From: an uncultured Clostridia bacterium
GTDB taxonomy: Bacteria; Bacillota; Clostridia; Oscillospirales; Acutalibacteraceae
DNA length: 64,000 bases
Direction of reading: 5' to 3'
Assembly: GCA_945863885.1 (NCBI GenBank)
Contig: CAMAZY010000001.1
Span: forward strand, 118,731-182,730
Under the pieces are notes generated by a model. The model was given only the letters and a program-made list of their open reading frames with translations, made no database searches and was not told where the DNA came from. The stretch's first letter is position 1. Every line of letters starts with the position of its first letter. Both the position numbers and the translations under genes were made by a program. Positions 8,711 through 16,955 of this stretch are shown here, one piece after another.

Positions 8711-10114
8711 TTAAGCGGCAACCGTGTCGCTTTCCTTTTTGACCTCAAAGCCCTTTTTAATCAGAACCGCAAGCGGAATGAACACGAACACGGCGACGAT
8801 AGCGGCATAAAGGAACATATTCGACGTCGGTGCATCCTTGACAACATTGTATTCGTCGGTATAGGTAACGCCGGAATTCGCCGCGGCAAGATTGCCGAGC
8901 ATGGGACCTATGACCATCGGAATAAGGACATTAAAGATCATTCGGATACCCTGAAAAAGACCGGCTTTATTTTCGGGTGTAAAGTCACGCACAGCGGCAT
9001 TTAAGAGAATCATCAAAACAGCATAGCCGACCGCCATAATGCAGGCGCAGATGACCATCGAAAGAAGATTCTTTGCAAAGGTCAGCATGAAAAGACCGAC
9101 AACAAACAGCACGGCGGCGGGAACAAGGGCATAGGATTTGCTCTTTCTTTCGCCCACTCTTAGAAGCACAACAAGACCCGCCACCAAAAAAGCAACGGCA
9201 AGGATCGCCGGAATGAGGAACGAAGCGGAAAGAATATTCATTCCTTCGGAAGCCGGCATAATGACGTACTGAATATAAATCAGAATATATGGGAAGAAAA
9301 CCTGAACGGCAACCGAAAAAAGACAGCTTGCGGCAAGCGTCAGATACAGACGGGAATTTTCTTTTATCGTGCTCGGCTTGAAGCCGTAGAACAAATCTCT
9401 CCAATAGCCGGAAGAATCGGTCTGCTTGTTTTCGGACCGTTCGGGATCCTGTAAGGTGAACAGTCCGACAACGCCGCAGATAATAACAAAGGCGCCCAGA
9501 GCTAAAAAGAACACATCATAACCGATTTTTCCGCTTTGAGCGAACGAACCGAGAACGACAACAATCCCCATCGCAACCATCGGCAAAGCGGCAAGCACCG
9601 TTTCGACCTGCGGTCGGTTTTCGGGTAAAGTGATATCGGTTATCCAGGCATTAAACGCAGAATCGTTACTCGTCGAGCCCATGAAGGTCATGACGCTGTC
9701 CATAATGATAACCGTCCAGACGGTAGCGGTCAGAATCTTCACTTCGTCGGACATGCCGAACAGTGTTGCGATATGGTCTCTTGTAATCAGACCGAACGCA
9801 CCCGTCACGATACCCCACAGGATATAACCGACAGAGATAAAAACCTTTCTCTTTTTCATCTTATCGCTGAGGTTTCCCATGATAAAGGTTGTGATGACGG
9901 CCGTTGCGGCACTTAAAGCAACCATGATGCTGATCGCTTTCATAACCGGCATTGTTCCATCGATTGCCGCCTGCGTCGTGCCGTTCGAATAAACGGAATT
10001 ATACAGAAACGTATTGAAATACATATTTTCAATATTCCACGCTATCTGACCCATGAATCCGAACAGGATAATGTTGAACCACACCCGCTTTGAAATCCTT
10101 TTGTTTTCGTTCAT
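8711..10114 (-). CDS. MFS transporter (SLC45/GPH-like)
   Basis: A 467-residue protein with about 12 transmembrane helices. The N-terminal half has GFMGQIAWNIENMYFNTF and the loop GNLSDKMKKRKVFI, a variant of the MFS G-x-x-x-D-(R/K)-x-G-(R/K) motif between helices 2 and 3. The organisation resembles sugar or cation symporters of the GPH/SLC45 type; the substrate cannot be read from sequence. The ATG at 10114 has TTGGAGAA upstream, and the longer open frame runs through the promoter. It stands alone, with no metabolic neighbour to hint at the solute. Confidence 0.85.
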   Translation of the reverse strand: MNENKRISKRVWFNIILFGFMGQIAWNIENMYFNTFLYNSVYSNGTTQAAIDGTMPVMKAISIMVALSAATAVITTFIMGNLSDKMKKRKVFISVGYILWGIVTGAFGLITRDHIATLFGMSDEVKILTATVWTVIIMDSVMTFMGSTSNDSAFNAWITDITLPENRPQVETVLAALPMVAMGIVVVLGSFAQSGKIGYDVFFLALGAFVIICGVVGLFTLQDPERSENKQTDSSGYWRDLFYGFKPSTIKENSRLYLTLAASCLFSVAVQVFFPYILIYIQYVIMPASEGMNILSASFLIPAILAVAFLVAGLVVLLRVGERKSKSYALVPAAVLFVVGLFMLTFAKNLLSMVICACIMAVGYAVLMILLNAAVRDFTPENKAGLFQGIRMIFNVLIPMVIGPMLGNLAAANSGVTYTDEYNVVKDAPTSNMFLYAAIVAVFVFIPLAVLIKKGFEVKKESDTVAA

Positions 10115-10159
10115 ATTGATTCTCCAATCATTAAAAATACAACGTACAAACGCTATTAC

Positions 10160-10188
10160 ATTATATAGACTAATGTCGGCAAAATCAA
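10160..10188 (-). promoter_or_regulatory. Promoter of the MFS transporter
   Basis: Minus strand TTGATT (10183-10188), 17-nt spacer, TATAAT (10160-10165), about 45 bp upstream of the chosen start. Confidence 0.78.
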
Positions 10189-10195
10189 CAGTTTC

Positions 10196-10224
10196 AAAAA
10201 GAAAAGTCGGATTTTCGACTTTTC
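10196..10224 (-). terminator. Terminator after the small membrane protein gene
   Basis: Minus strand stem GAAAAGTCG / CGACTTTTC with a short loop and a T-rich tail, directly abutting the stop codon at 10225. Confidence 0.75.
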
Positions 10225-10605
10225 TCACATTATCCTTTCATTACAGTCTTCTATAATTTCATCGGCAAGCTGCAGAACGCGGACCGCAACTTTTTCTCTC
10301 TGTTTTTTTGTGATATGCGAAAAGACCGGATATGCCGCCGCAATTGCGGCAAGTCCGATGATACCGACAAGAATACCGACCGAAAAAAGCTTGTCTGCCC
10401 AAATCATCGTACAACTCATTCCGAATCCGAGTACAAGCGTACCGATGATTCCGACGGTAAGTGCAACGATCTTACCCGGTTTTTCGGCATTTGCATCGGG
10501 TTTTCTTAATACGGTCATTTTATCCTCAGTCTTTTTGTTTTCGCAAAAGTATTTCTCCCTGATGTTCTTTGCCTCCTGCAAATCTCTTTTTTGTCTTTCG
10601 TCCAT
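10225..10605 (-). CDS. Small membrane protein, function unknown
   Basis: A 126-residue protein with a charged N-terminal stretch (MDERQKRDLQEAKNIREKYF, then NKKTEDKMTVLRK), two transmembrane helices (IVALTVGIIGTLVLGFGMSC and VGILVGIIGLAAIAAAYPVF) and a short charged tail. It resembles a family widespread in Clostridia that databases often label dihydropteridine reductase; nothing enzymatic is visible and that label is probably wrong. RBS AAAGGAG upstream. It lies just after the small gene that follows the two-component system. Confidence 0.72.
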   Translation of the reverse strand: MDERQKRDLQEAKNIREKYFCENKKTEDKMTVLRKPDANAEKPGKIVALTVGIIGTLVLGFGMSCTMIWADKLFSVGILVGIIGLAAIAAAYPVFSHITKKQREKVAVRVLQLADEIIEDCNERIM

Positions 10606-10673
10606 GACAACACTCCTTTCCGTTTGATGAACAAATTATAAGGCGCAGATATTTATCACTGTACAAACTTATG

Positions 10674-10973
10674 TTAAATTTGAATTAAATCATGTTTTAA
10701 TCTCTTTTGTGCTTTTATCAGCCATATATGACGCAAAATCAAAACCGTCAGGTACACGAAAGCACCGGTTGAGCCGACAATAATTTGACGCAGCAGTACA
10801 TCACCGTCTCCGAACTGCGTCAGCATTTCTGTTTCGAGCGATAAAACGGACACAAGGGCAACCGTAAGGCTTATCACTTTAATATTGACGATCAAACCAT
10901 TTGAAGCGATACAATACCGTTCCTCTTTCATTCTGCGTCCGATTTCTGTCGAATGACTATCGCCGTCATTCAT
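10674..10973 (-). CDS. Small membrane protein in the two-component operon
   Basis: A 99-residue protein with a hydrophilic N-terminus (about 1-28) and two predicted transmembrane helices (VISLTVALVSVLSL and QIIVGSTGAFVYLTVLIL). RBS TTAGGA precedes the ATG. It starts only 17 bp after the histidine kinase stop, so it is probably the third gene of that operon and a candidate accessory or target of the kinase (inference). No family recognised. Confidence 0.6.
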   Translation of the reverse strand: MNDGDSHSTEIGRRMKEERYCIASNGLIVNIKVISLTVALVSVLSLETEMLTQFGDGDVLLRQIIVGSTGAFVYLTVLILRHIWLIKAQKRLKHDLIQI

Positions 10974-10990
10974 CGTGTTTTCCTAAGCTT

Positions 10991-12049
10991 TCAATCGCTC
11001 CTTACGGTAACGGTAAACTCGCTACCCTTTCCCGACTCACTTGAAACGCAAATTTCACTTTTTGTTATATCGATTATTTTCTTAACCAAAGCAAGACCTA
11101 AGCCATTGCCCGCAGAAGCTCTTGAAGGATCTCCTTGATAGAACTTGTCGAAAATATGATTTTTCACTTCTTCTGTCATGCCGCACCCGGTATCCCTCAC
11201 CGTCACAACCGCACTATTACCGTCTTTTTTTAAAGCAACAAACACTTCACCGTTTTCCGGCGTAAATTTCATAGCGTTTGAGAAAAGATTGTTCCAGACA
11301 AGACTCATCATTTCCGGATCGGCGTTAATGGTAACCGAATCTTCAATCTCGCTTTCTATCGAAATGCTTTTTTCTTCCCAAAGGCTTTCAAAATTCAAAA
11401 GACATTCACAAAGCTGTTCACTCAAATCGTAGCTTTCCGTATTCGGAAAGATCTGCTGATTTTCAAGCTTGCTGAGTTTAAGAATATTGCTGATCATCTC
11501 TGAAAGCCGCCTTGACGCCTGTGTTATGGCTTTTGCATATTCCATTCTGCTTTCTTCGCTCAGATTCGGACTTTGCAGCAGTGTTCCATAGTTCTGAATA
11601 ACGGCAAGCGGGGTTTTGATTTCATGGGAGACATTGGATATGAAATCGTTTTTAAAAATCTCAACACTTGAAAGCTCCTCGGTCATTGTGTTAATACCGT
11701 CGATAATCTTCTCAAAGTCATACCAGGTATAGTTTCGTCCTGTCTTTTCGATTCTTACCGAAAAATCACCCTTTGTAATCTGATTTAAGGCAAGCGTAAT
11801 GTTTTCGATTGATTTTTCAAGTGTGAGCCGCCGTCTGAGCGAATCGACAATCACAAATAATACGGAAATAAAAAATATATTCACAAAGGTTTGCTTTGCT
11901 CTTGCCGTTATGTATTCAACCGTAAAATCCGCACCATGGGCAAATATCATAATAGAACAGGTCGTTATAAAGCACGACAGGAAGAAAAAGCTGATAAAAT
12001 CCACCAGCTTTCCCGCTATTTTTCTTGCGATGATTCGTTTCCGACTCAT
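10991..12049 (-). CDS. Sensor histidine kinase
   Basis: A 352-residue membrane kinase with two transmembrane helices (about 15-35 and 53-70) around a very short external loop, a HAMP-like linker (about 70-130), a HisKA domain with phospho-acceptor His142 in SNVSHEIKTPL, and a HATPase_c domain with N-box (VWNNLFSNAMKF), DTGCGM and GNGLGLALV. The start overlaps the stop of the upstream response regulator (ATGA), so the pair is translationally coupled. The signal is unknown; the almost absent sensor loop suggests sensing in or at the membrane. Confidence 0.94.
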   Translation of the reverse strand: MSRKRIIARKIAGKLVDFISFFFLSCFITTCSIMIFAHGADFTVEYITARAKQTFVNIFFISVLFVIVDSLRRRLTLEKSIENITLALNQITKGDFSVRIEKTGRNYTWYDFEKIIDGINTMTEELSSVEIFKNDFISNVSHEIKTPLAVIQNYGTLLQSPNLSEESRMEYAKAITQASRRLSEMISNILKLSKLENQQIFPNTESYDLSEQLCECLLNFESLWEEKSISIESEIEDSVTINADPEMMSLVWNNLFSNAMKFTPENGEVFVALKKDGNSAVVTVRDTGCGMTEEVKNHIFDKFYQGDPSRASAGNGLGLALVKKIIDITKSEICVSSESGKGSEFTVTVRSD

Positions 12050-12717
12050 TTCAGCACCGCCTTATATCCGAGTCCGTGAACCGTTACAATTTCGAAGCCG
12101 TCACAGGCGGAAATCTTATCCCTGATTTTCGTGATATATACGTCAACGGTACGCGGACCCGAAGAAGTATCCGAGCTCCAGAATTCGTCCATTAACTGGC
12201 TTCTTGTAAAGGTCTTTTTCGGATAAGACAAGAGCTTAAACAAAAGATTGAACTCTCTGACCGTCAGCGGAATCTCTTTTTTATCAATGTACGCCGTGTA
12301 TTCGTCGGCGTCAAGCGTAAGGTTCCCGACAACAAGCTTTTTACTTGAGGCAATCTGTGCCCGCCGTAACAATGCACCGACCCGTAAATAAAGCTCATCA
12401 AGATCAATCGGTTTCACCATATAATCGTCGACACCGATACGAAAGCCCTTTTGTTTGGAATAAAAATCATCTCTCGCCGTCATGAACAGAATCGGGATAT
12501 TGGCGTTTAATGAACGGACGTTTTTGGCCAGCTCAAAGCCGTCAACTTCAGGCATCATGATATCCGATATGATCAGATCAAAAAAGCAATCATAAATCGC
12601 ATCGTAGGCATCGCTTGCATTATAACAGCCAATTGCATCATAGCCACCCTCTTTCAGGAAGGAACAAACCGAACGGTTAAGTGCTTTGTCATCTTCAACA
12701 ACAAGAATCTTAAACAT
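12046..12717 (-). CDS. OmpR-family response regulator
   Basis: A 223-residue regulator with a receiver domain (about 1-115; acidic pocket EDD at 8-10, phospho-acceptor Asp52 in IISDIMMPEVDG, conserved Thr in FMTARDD and Lys in YMVKP) and a winged-helix Trans_reg_C domain (about 130-223; SRSQLMDEFW, VDVYITKIRDKI). The ATG at 12717 matches the family N-terminus; the longer open frame adds an unconserved tail. Cognate partner of the overlapping kinase. Confidence 0.94.
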   Translation of the reverse strand: MFKILVVEDDKALNRSVCSFLKEGGYDAIGCYNASDAYDAIYDCFFDLIISDIMMPEVDGFELAKNVRSLNANIPILFMTARDDFYSKQKGFRIGVDDYMVKPIDLDELYLRVGALLRRAQIASSKKLVVGNLTLDADEYTAYIDKKEIPLTVREFNLLFKLLSYPKKTFTRSQLMDEFWSSDTSSGPRTVDVYITKIRDKISACDGFEIVTVHGLGYKAVLK

Positions 12718-13044
12718 AATCTGTAATTGCACCGAAGCAAAAGCTGCGGACTCTCCTTTTATCATTTTTTTGATAATAGCATATAATTGTTAAAGTTTTA
12801 TTTCCTCCGGCATAAAAATCAAAAAAAGTAAGACAGAAACAAAAACGCAAGACATACGACATGGTACCGGAATGATTTTTTTAGGTTGCCGTTCATCTGC
12901 AAGAAGAAAAACGCTTGCAGAAATCAAACATAAACAAGCGCAAATGCATCCGTTTGACTCGCTTACGTCACACAACAAACAGCGGATATAAAGCGACAAA
13001 AAATCACCGCACGAAGTTCGCACGGTGATCATGTTGTAAAAAAC
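12718..13044. other. Intergenic region, no credible gene
   Basis: Holds the upstream region of the response regulator and the terminator of the symporter gene (13003-13029). The sequence around 12766-12800 is AT-rich and could contain the regulator's promoter, but no convincing -35/-10 pair is seen. An 80-codon minus-strand frame starts inside the terminator without a ribosome binding site and was not accepted. Confidence 0.6.
13001..13029 (-). terminator. Terminator of the sodium:solute symporter gene
   Basis: Minus strand inverted repeat ATCACCG / CGGTGAT with additional inner pairing, followed by six T. Located 15 bp after the symporter stop codon. Confidence 0.82.
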
Positions 13045-14559
13045 TTATGCTTCAGCCTTTGCGTAGAATGCTTCGTTGATTTCCTCTTTGTTCTTTGTAA
13101 GAGCGGAAACAACGAAACAAAGAACAAGGGAAACAATCATAGCCGCACACGCAAAATGCGGTCCGAGGTCTTTAATCGCACCGAATACGGGGAGTGCCGC
13201 CTCAGGGAAGAACAGCTTGCAGACAACGGGCGGCAAAGCTGTAAAGAAACCGCCGAGAATACCTGCCCAGGCGCCCGCACGATTGAGCTTTTTCCAATAC
13301 AATGAAATAGCATAAGGGGCAAGGAATGAGCCGGAAATAATGCCCCACGAATACGACATCATATCAAGAATCGGCGTGTCGCTGTTTGCGATAATGTACG
13401 AGAAAACAACAAACAGGAAGCAGAGAATTCTCGAAACATTTGCGCTCTTGACATCGTCAAGATTCTTCAGAATTTTCGGTCTGATGAAGTCCATGGTAAG
13501 CGTTGTTGTAGCCGTAATCGTAATCGAAGAAAGGGTCGAAACGGATGCAGCAATCAAAAGAACAAGAATTACGCCAACCAGAACTTCCGAAATATCAGAC
13601 ATTTTCAGCATATTCGGAATCAGATAGTCGGTCTTTCCGCTTCCGGCGCCGGGAATTTCTTCAAGGGAGTTGAAGAACAGTCTTGCAAGAGAGCCGATGA
13701 AATAGCCGCCGCCGGCTACGACAAAAGCAAAGAAAGTCGAAATAATCGTCCCTCTTTTTACTTCCTGATCGTCACGGATTCCGTAATACTTATGAACCAT
13801 CTGCGGAAGTCCCCACGTTCCGAACGAGGTCATCAGTACGGTCGCCCAAAGTCCCATGTGACTGACCGCAGTCAGGTTCAACTCCTCCGTCTTTTCGGCA
13901 ATTGCCGCAAGACCCTGAGAGAAGCCGCCTACGGTCTGGCTTCTCATGACCGCAACAATCAGGCAGATAACGCCGACAAGCATAACCGTACCCTGTACGA
14001 AATCCGCTTTCAACGTTGCACCGTAGCCGCCGAGAATGACGATGATCAAAGAAGCGATGGCAATAACAATCATGCAGACCCGTTCATCGACACCTAAAAG
14101 TACCGAGCACACGCTCGTCAGTCCCTTATAAACAGAAGCCGAATACGGAATCAAAAACAGGAAGATGACCGCAACACAGAACGTTTTCATCTTTTCACTT
14201 TTAAAACGCTTTTCAAAAAGTTGCGGCATGGACTTGATTTCAAGCCTGCGTGTCGTCTCTCTCGTACGCTTAGCGAGCACAATCCACGCTAAAAGCGAGC
14301 CGATTACGGCATTGCCGATTCCCGGCAAAATTCCCCACAGACCGTATTTCCAACCCGTTCCGCCGGCATAGCCGATAAACATAACGGCCGAAAAATAAGC
14401 CGTTCCGTATGAGAAAGCCGAAAGCCATGCGCCGGCATTCCGTCCGCCGACAGTAAATTGCGTGATGTTTTTTGATTTTCTTGCGTTCATGATACCGACA
14501 ATTGCGATAAAAACAATATAGACGGCAATCGTCAGCCAGATTACAGTTTTGTGTTCCAT
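13045..14559 (-). CDS. Sodium:solute symporter (SSS family)
   Basis: A 504-residue, roughly 13-helix membrane protein of the SSF/PutP superfamily: N-terminal FTVGGRNAGAWLSAFSYGTA, a helix with GGYGATLKADFVQGTVML, and a Na+-site region with SVSTLSSITITATTTLTMDF. It catalyses Na+-coupled uptake; substrate (proline, pantothenate, sugar or other) cannot be assigned. The start at 14559 follows AAAGGAGAGAC. Single gene with its own promoter and terminator. Confidence 0.9.
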   Translation of the reverse strand: MEHKTVIWLTIAVYIVFIAIVGIMNARKSKNITQFTVGGRNAGAWLSAFSYGTAYFSAVMFIGYAGGTGWKYGLWGILPGIGNAVIGSLLAWIVLAKRTRETTRRLEIKSMPQLFEKRFKSEKMKTFCVAVIFLFLIPYSASVYKGLTSVCSVLLGVDERVCMIVIAIASLIIVILGGYGATLKADFVQGTVMLVGVICLIVAVMRSQTVGGFSQGLAAIAEKTEELNLTAVSHMGLWATVLMTSFGTWGLPQMVHKYYGIRDDQEVKRGTIISTFFAFVVAGGGYFIGSLARLFFNSLEEIPGAGSGKTDYLIPNMLKMSDISEVLVGVILVLLIAASVSTLSSITITATTTLTMDFIRPKILKNLDDVKSANVSRILCFLFVVFSYIIANSDTPILDMMSYSWGIISGSFLAPYAISLYWKKLNRAGAWAGILGGFFTALPPVVCKLFFPEAALPVFGAIKDLGPHFACAAMIVSLVLCFVVSALTKNKEEINEAFYAKAEA

Positions 14560-14600
14560 TTTGTCTCTCCTTTGCTTTAACACTTTAAAGTACCATAATT

Positions 14601-14629
14601 AGATTAGCATGTTTTATAAAAAATGTCAA
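14601..14629 (-). promoter_or_regulatory. Promoter of the symporter gene (extended -10)
   Basis: Minus strand perfect TTGACA (14624-14629), 17-nt spacer, and TGC-TAATCT (14601-14606), an extended -10 that may compensate for the poor hexamer. Confidence 0.6.
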
Positions 14630-14785
14630 TATATATGCACAAATTTATTATGAAGGATAAGATGTTTATCAAAGTCCTGTTATTCGTACTGCTAAATTGA
14701 TTTTGTTTGACAGAATATATTGAAATTTTAAAAAGAATATAATAAAATATAATTGTCGGAAATACTTTCCGGCAACACACCCACT

Positions 14786-14818
14786 GTCACAGCGGAAGTT
14801 TTTCGCTGTGACTTTTTT
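14786..14818 (+). terminator. Orphan intrinsic terminator upstream of a response regulator
   Basis: Perfect 9-bp stem GTCACAGCG / CGCTGTGAC with a 9-nt loop and six T. A second small hairpin (CGGAAA / TTTCCG, about 14757-14771) lies just upstream. No plus-strand gene precedes it, so it would end a short non-coding transcript or attenuate one starting in the AT-rich 14660-14750 stretch. Confidence 0.75.
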
Positions 14819-14828
14819 GTCACAAATA

Positions 14829-14857
14829 TTGATAAGCTAAACTGTATCAGGTATAAT
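14829..14857 (+). promoter_or_regulatory. Promoter of the Bce-like two-component operon
   Basis: TTGATA (14829-14834), 17-nt spacer, perfect TATAAT (14852-14857). The expected start site lies only about 10 nt from the ATG at 14874, giving a very short leader. Confidence 0.85.
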
Positions 14858-14873
14858 TGAATCGGTGATTTGT

Positions 14874-15545
14874 ATGATTAAAATATTGCTCGTTGAAGAT
14901 GATAGAAGAATTGCGGTTCCTCTTACGGAATTTCTTACGAAAGAAGGCTTTTCGGTCGAATGTGCCGACGGTCAGGATATCGCAATCAAAAAGGCAGAAA
15001 ATGACAGTTTTGATCTCGTTCTTCTTGACATTTGCTTAGCGCAGGGCAACGGCTTTGCCGTGTGTACATATATGAAACAGCGCTTTGATCTGCCGGTAAT
15101 CTTTCTTACCGCCTCCGGCGACGAATTCAGCGTCGTGACCGGGCTCGACATGGGTGCCGACGATTATATTGAAAAACCGTACAGACCGAGAGAGCTTGTT
15201 TCCCGCATTCGTTCCGTTCTCAGAAGATGCGGAAAAACGCAGTCTGTTATCAGAATCGGTAGTATCACGGTTGACACGGTCAAAGGAATCGCGACAAAAA
15301 ACGGAAAGGATTTGTTTTTATCGGCTCTTGAATACAGACTTCTGCTGACTTTTATTAACAATCCGAACTCCGTGCTGACAAGAAGCAAGCTTCTTGCTGA
15401 AATATGGGACGCTGCCGGTGACTTTGTCAACGACAACACACTGACCGTATACATTAAAAGACTCCGGGAAAAAATTGAGGACGACCCGCAAAATCCGGCA
15501 ATTATCCTGACCGTACGCGGTTTAGGCTATAAGCTCGGTGTATAA
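14874..15545 (+). CDS. OmpR-family response regulator (Bce-like system)
   Basis: A 223-residue regulator: receiver domain with EDD pocket (8-10), Asp52 in LLDICLAQGNG, and YIEKPYRPRE; winged helix (about 125-223) with RSKLLAEIWD and TVYIKRLREKIEDDP. A GTG at 14865 would add three residues and sits on the probable transcription start, so ATG 14874 is preferred. It precedes a short two-helix kinase and an ABC transporter, an arrangement typical of antimicrobial-peptide sensing modules. Confidence 0.95.
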   Translation: MIKILLVEDDRRIAVPLTEFLTKEGFSVECADGQDIAIKKAENDSFDLVLLDICLAQGNGFAVCTYMKQRFDLPVIFLTASGDEFSVVTGLDMGADDYIEKPYRPRELVSRIRSVLRRCGKTQSVIRIGSITVDTVKGIATKNGKDLFLSALEYRLLLTFINNPNSVLTRSKLLAEIWDAAGDFVNDNTLTVYIKRLREKIEDDPQNPAIILTVRGLGYKLGV

Positions 15546-15554
15546 GGAGAAAGC

Positions 15555-16559
15555 ATGGGAATTTTCAGAAACAGTGAATTTAAAACCGAAGCGGCAGTAA
15601 TTCTAATCCTTACTGCCGTTTTTTCGGTGACAGCCGCTTTATTAAGACCGCTTGCCGTTCTGTTCCCGGTTATTTTCGGAAGCTGCGTTTTCGCTTTGTT
15701 ATATTGTTCGGCAAAGCGAAGATATAAGCGCATGGAAAAGCTGACGGGTGACATTGATAAAATCTTGCACGGAAGAAAAGAGGTCCGGATCGACGACAAT
15801 CTCGAGGGTGAACTATCAATTTTACAAAATGAGCTTTCGAAAATGCTGATGATCTTAAACGATCAGAACGACAAGCTGAAAAACGAAAAGAAGTTTCTTT
15901 CCGATTCAATCGCCGATATCTCACATCAGCTTCGCACGCCGCTTACAAGCATCAACCTGATTTTGTCTCTGCTTCACGAGCCGGACACTACCGAAGAAAA
16001 GCGGCTTGAACTTTTGCAAAAGCTTTCTCAGCTTATCGGAAGGACGGATTATCTGATAAACGTCCTGCTTAAAATATCCAAAATCGACGCCGGAACGGTT
16101 ACTTTTGAGAAACAGCAGATCAAGGTCAGGACACTCATCGAAAAAGCCATTGAACCGCTTGAGGTTGCGCTCGAGCTGAAAGATCAGACCGTAATAACCC
16201 GGTTTTCGGACGAAAGCTTTACGGGAGACCTTGCCTGGACAACCGAAGCGGTCGCCAATATCATCAAAAACTGTCACGAGCACACGCCACCGGGTGGTAC
16301 AATAACAATCGAAGCTGAAAATACTCCGATTTATACACAATTTTCGATTCATGACAGCGGAAGCGGCATTGACCAAGACGATCTCGCTCATATATTCGAG
16401 CGGTTTTACAAGGGAAAAAACTCCTCTGACAACAGCTTCGGCATCGGTCTTGCCTTTGCGCAAACAATCATCACCGGTCAGGGCGGCACCATCAAAGCAT
16501 CCAACGGCAGAAACGGCGGTGCACAGTTTACCATACGGTTTTACAAGCAAACGGTTTGA
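15555..16559 (+). CDS. Intramembrane-sensing histidine kinase (BceS-like)
   Basis: A 334-residue kinase with only two closely spaced N-terminal helices (about 13-30 and 33-52) and almost no external loop, the hallmark of BceS-type kinases that receive their signal from the partner ABC transporter. HisKA domain with His124 in ADISHQLRTPLTS; HATPase_c with NIIKNCHEHTP, HDSGSGI and FGIGLAFA. RBS AAGGAGAAAGC. It starts 9 bp after the regulator; the transporter genes follow after a 396-bp repeat-bearing gap. Confidence 0.93.
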   Translation: MGIFRNSEFKTEAAVILILTAVFSVTAALLRPLAVLFPVIFGSCVFALLYCSAKRRYKRMEKLTGDIDKILHGRKEVRIDDNLEGELSILQNELSKMLMILNDQNDKLKNEKKFLSDSIADISHQLRTPLTSINLILSLLHEPDTTEEKRLELLQKLSQLIGRTDYLINVLLKISKIDAGTVTFEKQQIKVRTLIEKAIEPLEVALELKDQTVITRFSDESFTGDLAWTTEAVANIIKNCHEHTPPGGTITIEAENTPIYTQFSIHDSGSGIDQDDLAHIFERFYKGKNSSDNSFGIGLAFAQTIITGQGGTIKASNGRNGGAQFTIRFYKQTV

Positions 16560-16562
16560 TTC

Positions 16563-16870
16563 AATGCGGAATTCGTAATGCGTAATGCGGAATTGCGGGG
16601 AAGACAGCGGCAACGGAAAGCAGGCGCTCCCTCGGTCGGTTCAAGCCGGCCGCTTCGCCGCAGGCGAAGGACAAAACCGTAGGTTTTGTCAGGGAGCGCC
16701 GTCCCGCCGCCGGAAGTGACTTCCCCGTCGCAACAGACTTGCCGACGCTTATAATCTAAAAGCTATCCGCCGCAGAAAAGCTTTCTCTGCGGCATCTGTC
16801 TTACCGTCACAGCAAAGTCCCCCGCGACCGCTACTAACATCTAACATCTGAAATCTAAAATCTGAATTAT
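16563..16870. repeat. Dispersed mosaic repeat with palindromes (copy A)
   Basis: Gene-free stretch built from short tandem and palindromic pieces: AATGCGGAATTCGTAATGCG near 16563, palindromes such as GACAAAACC/GGTTTTGTC (16669-16690) and GCCGCAG/CTGCGGC (near 16770-16800), the segment GCCGTCCCGCCGCCGG (about 16698-16713), TTATAATCTA, CGCGACCGCT and an ATCTGAAATCT tail. The same ordered blocks recur at 56631-56920, so this is a dispersed element, not unique intergenic DNA. Confidence 0.7.
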
Positions 16871-16878
16871 GACCAATT

Positions 16879-16922
16879 TGTCATATAACAGTCACCGAAA
16901 TGTAAGAATCCTGTTTTATACT
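16879..16922 (+). promoter_or_regulatory. ABC-transporter promoter with 11-nt spaced operator half-sites
   Basis: A TATACT -10 (16917-16922) has no recognisable -35. Instead, related pentamers TGTCA (16879), AGTCA (16890), TGTAA (16901) and TGTTT (16912) occur at exact 11-nt steps, the layout expected for an OmpR/PhoB-type response regulator bound on one face of DNA. The probable regulator is the product of the 14874 gene (inference). Confidence 0.6.
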
Positions 16923-16955
16923 AAGCTCATCAAAGGATAAAGGAGCAAAACACAA

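Noticed and set aside
12790..13032. 80-codon minus-strand frame between the symporter and a response regulator
   Set aside because: Its ATG lies inside the symporter terminator, there is no ribosome binding site, and the cysteine-rich product resembles nothing.
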